From: Cylicocyclus nassatus
Lineage: Eukaryota > Nematoda > Chromadorea > Rhabditida > Strongylidae
DNA: 64,000 nucleotides
Assembly: GCA_958299035.1 (NCBI GenBank)
Contig: CATQJL010000316.1
Location: 35,095,441 to 35,159,440 of the forward strand
Reading direction: 5' to 3'
The position numbers and the translations under genes are program-made. Below the pieces are notes generated by a model that did not search any database, was not told the DNA's origin, and saw only the letters and a list, made by a program, of their open reading frames with translations. This document shows, piece by piece, positions 14,542 to 26,500 of the stretch (within the stretch, counting starts at the first letter, position 1; each line of letters opens with the position of its first letter).

Positions 14542-17500
14542 GAGAGAGAGAGAGATGAAACAAGACTAGCTGAAGTTTTTTTTTGCAAAGCACATTGAAG
14601 CAAGCGATATTCTCCTTTACTGGTTTCTCCCTTCAGAATTTTATGAGCTGGAAGTCATAAAACTTCATAACCTCTTACCCTTTCTTTCGCAATGCTCCTA
14701 CCCGCATTTCTTATGAAAGCATCCGCACGCTAACTAGTTCTAAGATTTTTTTAGAGAATTCAAGAGCTGTTGCAAACGATTTTTGCAGTCATGCCTTTCG
14801 CTCAATTTCCGTAGTTTGGAAAAGGTCAACCCTATTGAATTACGATCCAGTGGCAGAAGAGGTTTTTTTTTATAATGAGTAAATATGTTTGTATACGATA
14901 TCAATGACAGAGGATGGATTTTGTAGCGGTGCACTTCGTAAAAAATGGAATTTTTTTCGGCGATAAAAGATTGCGATGCTTGTTCAAAAAAATATGCTGA
15001 GCATACTCGAGGTTTCTTTATTTCAGAACGTGTACAATTCAGGCAGCAAACCAGATTTGTAGTTTTTTTTTTTTGAAGACACCCCCCTTGCTGGAGGCAA
15101 TTGGCGTAGCTCTTTCGGCAGTTCTACAGCAACCGCATCATTATGAAAGTGCATTGTAGAATACGTAACCTGTGATATGCCTGGGTTTGTCATTTAGGCA
15201 TCGCTTATAGTGAGATCATTATTGGAATTATAGCATGTCAAAATTCACTTCAAGATTTCTGTAGGTTTGCCTGTGAATAGTGTGCCCTTGTAATTTCTCT
15301 CGTGAGATTTGCTTTTTGTTTTCACTTTCTATGCAGAATCTTGCTAATTATGGATACATGGTGATGTAGTTATTACAATGCGATCAGTTGAACTTAGTCC
15401 AGAGGTTCTATGCAGGGAAGTATGGAGCGGCGGGGGGAGGGGGGGGGGGGGGAGGAGATGAGGTGAGAGGTAGCGAAAATGAAGCGATTGGTGTTCTCGT
15501 AGGTCGTCCTCTGTACTAGATTTTTTTTTGCTACGAATGGTTTTGGAGCACCTTTGAATCATTCCGTTTATGGATTTATTTTTTGGATTTGCCTACTTAT
15601 TTCAAATATCATATCCTGCTCAGTTTGAATTTTGGGTGAGGGCAGTTCTGCTACTAATTATTAGGGTGATCCAAAAGTAATGAGGCAGCTAGAGAAAAGT
15701 ACAATTTTTCAAACAAAATAAATTTGGAAGTCCAAGTTTTAGAAGATGATACCAAAAAAAGATAGAAGAACAGAAGACATGGAATTGGGTATTGGAAGGC
15801 ATATCATTTATTCTTTCATCAAACAATCAGATGAGCTTAGCCTTGGCAGTTGTGGTCGGTAGAGCTTCTTACGTCCTATCCGTACACATGCAATTTACCT
15901 TAACTTTTCTCATTTTCAAAAAAATTGCGGGCCAAAACATGATTTTCAGCTTGATTTGCGCCAAACGTAGAATTTTCTGAATAGCGTGTCTTTTGTACAG
16001 AATAATAGAAAATTTTTGTTCAGTTTAATGATCAATAGGAAGAACTTGGAAAGTTCTTTCGATTGATATGCCATTTGTCTAGGGACTTTCCGGTACAGCC
16101 GTACAAGTCCGAATGGCGTTCAAAAAAAGTGTGACTTCTTCGAAGCGCCGAGTACTGTGGTTGAGGTGCTGTAGGGTGCTGTCAGGATAGCGATGATCAC
16201 TTTATACAAAAGCGTTCAAATTGCTGGTTGTTCTTAAATCAGAAAGAAACCTTAAGGAATGTCCGGAGACTTGAGGTGCCGCATTACTTTTGGATCACCT
16301 TTATAGAATTTCCTGCAACCATATATGCCTCAACTAATCCTCTCACTTCCCTCCTCCCTAACATTGAGCGTAACCGCAGAAGTATACTTGCACTTTTTGT
16401 AATTTGCCGTGCATCGCGCCGGCACCAGCAAGTCTTCTTGCCACAGCTGGCGTTGGATTAATTCTGCTTAGTTTGGATGCGGCAGGACGTGTGAGAGATA
16501 TTAGTGAACGGATGTGGATTATAGAAAGCACCGCCGATGGCTGGCGACGTGTTGCCGGCACATCTGGTATTTTTCGAATAGCAAATCGTCGTTCGTTTTG
16601 TCAAAGAAGGTTCGGTTAGATTCGTGCACTTTGCTCTGTTGCATGTGCATTCGAATGGCCATTGTTCTTTCATCAGTCGAATGAGTGGGAGAGTCGCTTA
16701 ATTGCTCTACCAATGCTTTTGGGACTCAGCTGCTCTTGAACGGAATCTTGGGGAATGCAAGAACAGCATTCCCTTTTCTTTTCCCTCATGGTTCATTAGA
16801 TGCCGTGCATATATTGCTAAGGAAAATTGCATGTTTGAATGTAATGGTGTTTCACTCTCTGTCCATAGTTTTCTGTTTGCAAAGCATTCATATCGCGAAA
16901 CGATAACCATAATAATTGTTTGCTCAGGAGTTTTTCCGCGCTAGAAGTTACGGTGGCATATGGATTTGAAAGGTTTACATACTGGGCAATTAGTGAGATT
17001 TTTACTTCCAAAAATTCTAGAATCACATACTCAAATTTTTGTATTTGCAATTTTTGGAGATTGTTATTCAAACTAGTTCTCCAATAAGCCTTCAAGTATA
17101 AAATTTTTTTCCAGCATATAGCAGCAACACATTTTGTTCGATAGGAACTGCTACTACTTCAGTACTTCCTTCTTATATTAGCCCCTCAAGTGCCCTCAGG
17201 CAAAGCTTTGCGAACTCTGCGAACATTTGCGTTTCTATAAATGCGCCGATGAATGAGGCCTGAAGAAAAACGAAATGTCAATCATCCCAGAAATGAATAG
17301 GAAATGAGTAGATGCGGGCTTGTACGTGAGACTTGCTAATAAAGTCATTGTCAAAGATTAAATAATTGAATAGAGATGAACTGGTGCAGAAAAGACTGGA
17401 TGAAGGGTTGGATATTGAATTGCATACCTTGCAAAAGTTATCGTTGATGGTAGTTTTTGTAGTTTTTTTTTCATGAATGCATACTGCGCTTTTTTGACTT

Positions 17501-20500
17501 TTCTTTCCATGAGTTTCTAACTTACTAGCAGTGATTAGAATTTTGATGAGAGTCGCAAAGTTGCAGTATAAAAAGTATCTTCACAAGCACTATGAAGCTA
17601 ATTTTAGAGGAGGAAGGAAAGGAAAACATTGCTTCGTACTTTTGCAGCGTTTCGCTTAAGAGAAGATTAGTTTTTATTACATCAGAAGACCAAACTTTTC
17701 TATTCTTATTTATCAAAAATCATAAACCTTCATTTGTTAGCTTTGCAGCAGGTTGAGAAAATTTATGAAAGAGAATAGAGTGAAAAATTCCCCAAATCAC
17801 AAAAATTCATTTCGATGCACAGCAATTCTTCGCATGTCTCAATACATAATGAATTGAGACTGCCATAACCCTTGTCGCGATTAAATAATTTAGTAAAAAC
17901 ACGAAATTACTTTCCAAATCTTTTCAATGGCCAAAGTAATTTTTTTGGGACAGGTTTATTGGACCTCCATCTTGACTGTCTTATGAAAAAGAAGAAAGAT
18001 GGTCTGTGACAAAAAAACGGTTGTAAGAAAAGGTTTTTTCAGGAAGGAGGTATTTTTTGGGCAGGTGTGCTGTTTTTTTTTTTTTTGAACCTGTTTCTGT
18101 GCATAAGTGGATATTGTGCTAGTGCGGCCTCGTAAAACCACTAATATATTTTCTTAAACCACCGGAACTCCTCTACAAATATTGCTTACACTCATCTTTC
18201 CAAAAATCTCAACATATGTTTCCCCTAACCAATTATTCGACGTACATACGTAACATTCTGCGCTACGTTTTCGGATGAAAAAGTGATGTTTGTGCAAGTT
18301 CTAATCTTGGAGTATTGTGCCAGCTGTTAGCTTTGAAACTGTTTCACGTGAAGCGAGTGTATAGAAAAGGATGAGGCAGAAAAGGGGGGGGGGGGAGACA
18401 TCGCCGGGGAGTTTTTACTGGGCTTCGGACTTTTTACAGGTTTTCTGTAGCAAAATTCCCCTTTTCGCAGACATTTTTTGATATTTCTGCTGCTGATAAA
18501 TCAATTCAAAGTAGTTACTGAATGAATTTTTGAAGACTGATTAGGAAGCTCTAATTAGACCACTGCTCAAGCGACAGCTCGTATGATTCACTCATGACCC
18601 AGAAATTTTACCTTAAACACTCACCCAGACTGTACTCCGCAGAATAACCGTAATCTAGGAGTATGATAGAGATTACGGTATGGGCTGCAGTTGAGCTGGA
18701 AATTTCTGGTTACAAAGGAATCATATGAGCTGTTTATGGAGGTGTCCTTGCTGACGTTCCTTTTTCTTTCTCACTTAAGAATAAAGATATCCACATTTAC
18801 CTTAACAATATTTTAATTCTACTCTCGCGACTACACTAGAAAATAGCTCCTCGAAATTTTATAGTGCGGATCTCTAAAAGAATTATGGGTAGAAAGACTT
18901 GAAATAGAGAGAGGGTGTAAGGTGTATGACAGATAGGCGGTGCAATGGTGTGATGTAATGTATTGCGCGCTCATACATACACACACACACGACCAGCACC
19001 ACACCAACAGACAGGGGAGACACAGCACCCAAGCGATCGAGGAGACAGACGCATAGTCCGTGTCGTCCTCGTGCTACTTAGCTGGGCGCAAGTGGCAAAG
19101 CTGTCGTCGAGTAATCGTCGTCGCCTCTGTCGAAGTCGTCGAGTTGTGTGTCTGTGATCGCGTCATAAGTTGTTCGCAAGTATTTACTCTCGACTCACTC
19201 GTCGCGACACTCACTGACTGAACTGACTGCTGCTAAATTTCACATCGCAGAAGAAGCTGCCTCCACCGATTTCGCTGTGGGTTGCGTGTGGTGATCCTCG
19301 TCCCTCTCCTAACTCCTTGAGAGTGGATCTTGTCCCCTCACTCGTTCAACACCTATTGATTCGCGGCGATGAGCCTTAAATTGCCATTATGCGCATCGTT
19401 GACGCTAGATCAACAGCTCATCCATATTCAAGGTATGATTCAGCTGTTTATCTTTTTTTTTCTTTTTTTACGTATCTTATTTGAAATTCAGTATGTGCTG
19501 CATTTTCTCGCCTTTATACCTATAATTGAATGCTAATATGTATATTAATATTTTTGTATTTTCGCTTTCGAGCTTCAAGCTCTAGCTTTGAAGTAAAACT
19601 TTGTAGTGAATTTATTTTTCCCTAGTCTCTCTTATTTGTTCTAACTGTTATTGCAAGTCTTTGTTCGAGTCCGAGTTCCAGTCTTCAAAGATAATTCAAT
19701 TCATCTTGGTTGCTTTTTATACTAAGTCCTGAGCAGTTTTTGAAATCAGGTTTTTTATTTTCGGTTCTTTTTTATTTTTTTATGCTTTTGTAGCTGGTAT
19801 TCTCTTGAATCTACGTACATACTGCGTTTTTCTTTCAGTTACTCCTTTTTCGTGTTTAGACATATTTTTTATAATTTTCTGAACTGCCTTCTTTACTTTG
19901 AACACAAATTTGGACTCATAAAAGAACACGATGGTGAATACAGTATTTACATTTCATCTGGTTTTGAACTAATTTATCAGTTTTTGAAAAGCAGAATTCT
20001 TTGTCTGTTTATAATTTTCGCTTCCACAATTTGTTTCTAGCTGTTAATCCTTTGCAATTTCGTACAAACTGCATTCATTTCTTCAATACTCATTCTACTC
20101 CTTTATCCATATTTGGACTTTTTTTGAAAGTTTTTGTACCGCTAACTTTACTTCATATTTGAAGGAGCAATGGAATACGGTAGCATCTTGCTATACAACC
20201 CGTATGCATCTCTCACATCGTGTTGACTGAAGTCTACGATAAATTTAGACAAAACGTTGTCCTTTCGGTAGCGCAGATTTTTTTCCCTCACAAACGGGTG
20301 CTCATAATTGAAATCGAATCCAAATGGTGGCCGAACAAACCAACCAGGATCTGCGCTTTTTCATTCCTAAAAGATATAAAAAATCTCGCACACGCTAGCC
20401 ATCTGCACTTTTCGAATCAGAAGCGCTAGCAGTAGCCGTTTTTGGAGTTCCTTTTACGACGATCGGCATAGAGGAGTTCCCACAATGGCCAAATTTTTGA

Positions 20501-23500
20501 GGAAAAGTAAGTTTTTAGAACTATTACACAAGTTTTAGATTCGAAATCTACATATTTGAACTTCGATCTATAAACACTATCCAAACTTTATCTTGTCTAT
20601 AGTGTTTGTTCTATATGTTTTAGATGGAATTTTGAAGGGTTTCTGGTTCCTTTAAGAGGAGTTTGAATGGTTGATGCAACTTTTTCTTTCACTGTTCAAC
20701 CACCAAATCGCCAGGGTTTAGCCTTCATTCTAAATCGTTCAGAATTTCATTCTTTCTTTAAGCAGCAGTCCAATTTAATCCGTTTTGCCACATTTTGAAA
20801 TCTAGTTTGACGAAACTTTTACTGAAAGCTGCTTATCTTTTGCATGCCACATGTACAGTCCCAGCTGTAGTGCAAATTTTTGTCCTTTGGTCTTGTCCTT
20901 CTTTCTTGCCATCTCGTTTTTGTGTGTTTACATCGAGTTCGTAGCAGAATGTACTCTTCTGTATACAGGGGCACATGGGAAGTTTATAGTGAGGAGAAAT
21001 TACGGTCTTGAACCCTTTGGGGGGGGGGGGTGCAGAGTCGTACGTTGATTAACCATGTGGACGAGTCTGATGCTGAATGAACGAATTTCATAGTGTTCGG
21101 TGAAAAGTGCTAATTCTTACGTAATTCTTAAAGTTTGCTCGTCCTCAAATTTTGCGTGTTTCTCACATTTTTTTTGGCTCCTACTTGAAAATTCTTTGAA
21201 GTTCCAGCTGAATTGCGGAATTTTCAAGTGCCCACCCGTTAGCACTTTTTTCATTCCCTTCACTGAATCACTTTACGTATCGGTTCCGTCAAAATTCTGA
21301 TTGATTGTCGTTGTGTAACGAAAAATTCTTGTATGGGACTTTGATAGTGAGCAAGTTATGAATGTGCTCTTTTTTGCGATAGAAATTATGAGAGAGCCTT
21401 TGAAGAAGAAAAAAGTGAAACGACCTTGGTAAATCCTTTGATCGAAGAGGTTTTTCTCGAGCAGTAACCGAATGAGAGGTTGATTGCAGGATTGCGAGCG
21501 CTTTTTCGCACTTGATTTTTACGCGTCTCGTTCGATGCGGATTCGTGCGGAAGTGCAGAGCAATTCGATTTTCTCGTTGAGGTTCTTTTTTTGCGCCGAA
21601 GAAATTGTCATCGGGCAGATGTTCACGAGTTTTATGTGACATTCTAGACTTAGGTTTTTTGAAGGTCGCGCTTTTTTTAGTAGGAGCGCTAGGTATGTCG
21701 AAAATTTGGTTTATTGAGAGGAGGAGTGGAGGAAGAAGAATAAAATGCTTGCATTTGCTGGCATGACCTTGTCGCGATTCAATGCAAAACATCGGTTTTA
21801 TCTCTGTAGATAATCTTACAATAACTGTAACGAGTTTTCTACATTTTTGAAGGTCTTATGCGCTACTAATGGTTTCTTAAATTTATATAAACAGTTTAAT
21901 CTAGCTAAATCGATCAAATATCTGAGAAAGTTTTTATGTGGGCGAGCTTTATAGAAAGAAGCTTGTCCAAGTTCAAGAAAATCTGATTTCTTTTTTCCTG
22001 CGTTACAAGAATCAAGGAGAATTTTTGTTCAAAAGTTCAGAATCTTACTTGTGAAGACAAGCTTCTTATCTTCAGTTTGCAATCATTCTCTTACAATGGT
22101 CTGAGACTTTTTCCTTGAAGTCTTTGATAGAGAATTTCCGACGATATTATTAGGCGTTCAGATACATTTTATTTGTACATGTTAGATTGCAAAACCTGTT
22201 TCAAATGAAAATTTCAAATGAAACTGAATCGTTGCAAAATGTTATAGCCCAATTTCACAAATGATCGAATAATTGCGTGACTACTGATGATGCCAAAAAA
22301 TCGTGAAACGCTTATGGGGTCCTTTGAATTTCGAGCAAGAGCGTTTTACCTTTCAGTCTGATATTTATCACTTTTCCTCGATCATATATATTATCCTTGT
22401 TGCCGTCATCCCAGTCAGGTTTCTGAACCACTTTATTCTTGGAAACTTTTGCTCATAAAATTCACTTTTGAAGAACAACACGTTATCGGGTATCCGAACG
22501 TTATCTCGTACAGCGTTGTAAAATCCTTGAAGATGTTCCTTCTCAAATTTCATGGAAGCGGAAATTCAGCTCTCTGCTCCTACTACTTGAATTTCGGGCG
22601 TAGTAGGTATGCATTGCTGGATATGAATAGTAGCGCATTTTTTCAAAGCCGTATAGCTTTTATTTTCCCACAGAGCGCATTATTTTTAGCAGCACGCACA
22701 CGTGCGAATAACTGACAATAATTGATGTGTAAGTCGTATAGGTTGCAAAGGCAGTGAGACGAGTCGTGGCGGCTGCCTCGACCCGAACAACACATACTCC
22801 AATGACTGATTGGCTTCTTCGCTTAATGACGGACATTAGCGCGTGCACGCGCGGAAATGCGTTGCCGCGCGTTGATGACCAACAGCACCGGGCAGGCGGC
22901 TGTTCGTTCGCTTGCCGAGACTTGCATTTTGGTCGAGAATAGCCATCCGCTGCTGCCCAGCGGTTCGGCCATTGCGTGTAATATCCTTGAGGGGTCAGGT
23001 GTGCAGCCGAGGGATCGATTTCATCAGGAGAGAGGGAGTAGGAGAGGGGGGGGGGCTGCTGCTGTTGTTGGGCTGGCTGAACCAGTGGGGGATATGTTCG
23101 AGTGGTGGTGGATCTGGTTACATAAGGAACAGACACCGTGGCGTGAGAGTCCTGAAGTGTGGGAGCAGACAGGATTTGGGAGTTTTACGATCTTTGGGAA
23201 AATGTGGGGTATTCCAGGATATTGCGTTATGCTCTAAATCAGCTAATTTTGTTAATCACCCTCATCCTTTCACTTTCTTGTTGAAGCTAGGTACTTTCAG
23301 CCTTCAGTAAAATCAGATTAGATAAAGGTTTCAAGTTTTAGCCAAGTTTTCTCCTTGATTTGCCTAACGGATTTTTCAATCGGGGAGAAAATTTCGCTGA
23401 CACCGTCTTTATCTGATTTGATTTTACCAAAGCCTAAGAGTACGTAGCTTCACCAACGAGAAGTGGATTGATGGGAAAGGGTGATTTACAGACTTGCTTA

Positions 23501-26500
23501 TCCAGTGCAATTTGCGCTTTGCACTTCTGCAAAATTCTGCATTCCCCAACTAAAAGTGCAAGCGTTTTTGAGCAAATTGAGGCTATGGATGTTATAACTG
23601 TGGAATGTTTTAATTTACTTTTGCATTTTCATTTCATTATCAAACAGTAGGAGGAGGTTTTTCATTGTGCAAATAGAAAGTACGAGGTTTTTTGGGTACT
23701 GCTATAGATGACCGTTTTTGCTACAGCTATCTTCATCTAAAATTGTTTGTGATGGTTTTTAGAACATGTTGCTTTGAGGGAATTTCTGCGTTTATTTAGT
23801 ACCTTATACTTTGGATTCTAGAGTGCTAAATATGCTGATCAGATCAATCTAGTCCATTTCTACTTTTGCTGCAAAGATATCATTAATGATTTGCTGAATT
23901 TGATCGTTAATAATACGAGAAAATTTTGTCGCAATCTCGTGATTTGGAACGAGCAAAATGAATAAATCAAATAGTGAAAAATGTAAAAAAGAAAACACTT
24001 GCTCGCAAATTTCCACAGACATGTGACAAAGCAAAATTATCTGTCAATCAGCCCAGTAGTATTTATTTCACGTGATTTATAACTGTGATAGGCAATCACT
24101 TCCAGGAATCAACTTTGTATTTTTTCCAGAATAATTTTTTTTCGCTTTTTCGTTTCTTAACCATCGTTCATGTTTGTCAGCTAGGTGTGAAACGAAGCTT
24201 ATTTTGTTCTGTGACCGTTCTACCTTGGCAAACTTTCCCCCTTCTTTTTCTACCCACTTTTTTGCATGAACCGTCTCAGCGCAGTTTTTGTCGCGTTTGC
24301 TGTCAAAAGATTAGTTTTTGCAGCGATTATAGTACAAACCGTACAGAGCACTTTTTTTTCGACTAATGAGACGTTGGAGATCTTATCTCATAAACTGAGT
24401 ACACGAGTTTGTAGAAAAGATTGAAAAGGATGATGGAATTTGTATAAAAAGAGGTTTAGGAAATCAAAAGAGGAATCAGGAAAGCGGCAGAAGAAAAAGT
24501 TCTCTTATCCGGTAAGGGGATTGTGACGGGATGTGCGGGGGGGGGGGGGGTATGGTGAACAGATAAAGCTGTTGATTCGAGAGCTATGGCCCTATCTATC
24601 ACAAAGTGAGTCGAAAACTAGTAATATTGCTACAATCACCTAAACTTACTTTTTTTTCAACCATCGGCCAAAAATTTGCAAGGTGAAGGAGAAAATGTTT
24701 TTGTTGCTACATATTACACTAAATGCAACCTAATGATTGAAAAAAAATTTTTCTTTTAGAAATTCGAGCTCAGCTAAACGAACAGATTCGATGTATAGGC
24801 GAAAGGACAGAGACACAAATCGCCGTCTTGCAGGTGAGGATAGTGTTTTTTTGTGAACTACTTTGGTTTCTTCTGTACTTTTTATTCTTCTCATAACAAT
24901 CTTTCTCAAGCAAAAAAGACTGTCAAACTTTCGATCTCCTTCTCACAACTTCCGTAGAGTATTTATGATCATATGTCATTCTTCATAGTCTTTTTCATCT
25001 GTTCTTGTCGATTTTTGGGAGAGTCGTTTATATTATATTAGGTTGTCCCGCAAGTCTTTTCATTTTTGAATTTTCGCTACAGTAAGTCATGCATTTCTTA
25101 CCTAATTAGAAACAGGATACCATTTGATAGAGCAAAACAAGCTCAATAAGTGATTGTTATGCTGTTGCACCAGCTTTGGTCTACCTCACTTTTGAAACCA
25201 AAATCTAAAAAGTTCCTGATGCTCAGAAAATTGGAAATTTTTTATATCTTCGTCCAAATAACCCTACATATCTCTCACTCCTTCACGAATATACACTTAA
25301 CATCAGACATATGTGCTGTTGCTGTATTTTTTTTATTAGCTAGAAATGGGTGGGGGGACGAAAGCCGCCAGTTTGAGCCGCCTCCGCGGACTGCTGGTCC
25401 TGGAACGACATGCAACAACGCTGCGAAAGGACCAGCTGGCCGCGAAAGGCGGCTGAACCTGGCGGCTTTGTCCCCCCACCCGCTAGAAATCAAGAAAACA
25501 AAATTTCCACGTTTTTATCGAAGCCATGCTGAGTTGTTTTCACAATGACAGTTGTATGCTACAAGCCCTGAGAAGTACAGCTGTAAGTTTTCAGCGCTCT
25601 ATAAGCTCTACTTTCCGAGAAATATCAGATTTAGCTTTCCTCACTCTGGTTTTTCACGCTCAAGTCAACATTTTTCGGGAGCTAGGGCTTATGGAGAGCT
25701 AAAAATCCACGGTTGTACTTTTAAGGGCTTGTAGTATATAATGGTTGGTGTAAGAGCAGCAAAGCATCACTTTGACATAAATATAAAAATATTTTTTTCT
25801 TGATTTCTACCTAATAAAAAAAATGCGGCAATGGCACTTATGAGTGCCTGAAGTTGAGTGTATACGCGTGAGCGAGCGAGAGATCTGTAGGGTTTTTTGG
25901 GCGAAGATATAAAAATTTTCATTTTTCTGGGCATTCGGAACTTTCTAGAATTTGGTTTTAAACCTGAGGTAGACCAAAGCGGGTGCTACAGCGTAACAAT
26001 CACTTATAGAGCTTGCTTTGCTCTATCAAATGGTATCCTGATGTCTATTTAGAATAAGAAATGTATGCTTATCATAGCGAAAAGTCAAAAATGAAAAGAC
26101 TTATGGGACAACCTAAGACCATTTCCTCTATATTTATAAGTTTTGTGAACTACATGTACCAGTAGCATAATCAAGAACTAGTGGTGAAGGTACTTTACTG
26201 GATAGTTTGATGTTACGTAACTGTTCAAGAGATGAAGTTTATAGTGCACCAGCGGCATTTCTGTTCCAAAGTATTGTATCGCTGTTCTAACTTTGCAAGA
26301 GCGTTTTCTTATGTACTTTTAGGAAGTCGACGATTTCTTTCGCAAACGCGGCGAAGCCGAAGCCGAGTATTCACGTCAGTTGGAAAAGCTAGCTAAAGGC
26401 ATTATGCAACGTCATAAAGCTGAGAAGAACAGGTTTGTCAATGGAGGGACAATGTGCGCGCCCTCGCTCTCTTTTCTTGTGTTTTTTGTAAAGATCCAGC

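Larger units (their letters stand above)
12549..24759 (+). other. srgp-1 intron 1 (12.2 kb), with alternative first exons and repeats
   Basis: The long first intron separates exon 1A from the common exon 2. It holds two possible alternative first exons (19369-19432, 20485-20506), a 178-bp tandem duplication with GA tracts (14199-14555), a mariner-type element (15664-16299), a fold-back element (18574-18733) and G runs near 15.4, 18.4, 21.0, 23.0 and 24.5 kb. It also holds two GC-richer islands (about 16.37-16.72 and 22.74-23.12 kb) whose role I cannot assign. The remainder is T-rich sequence with only short chance reading frames. Confidence 0.75.
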
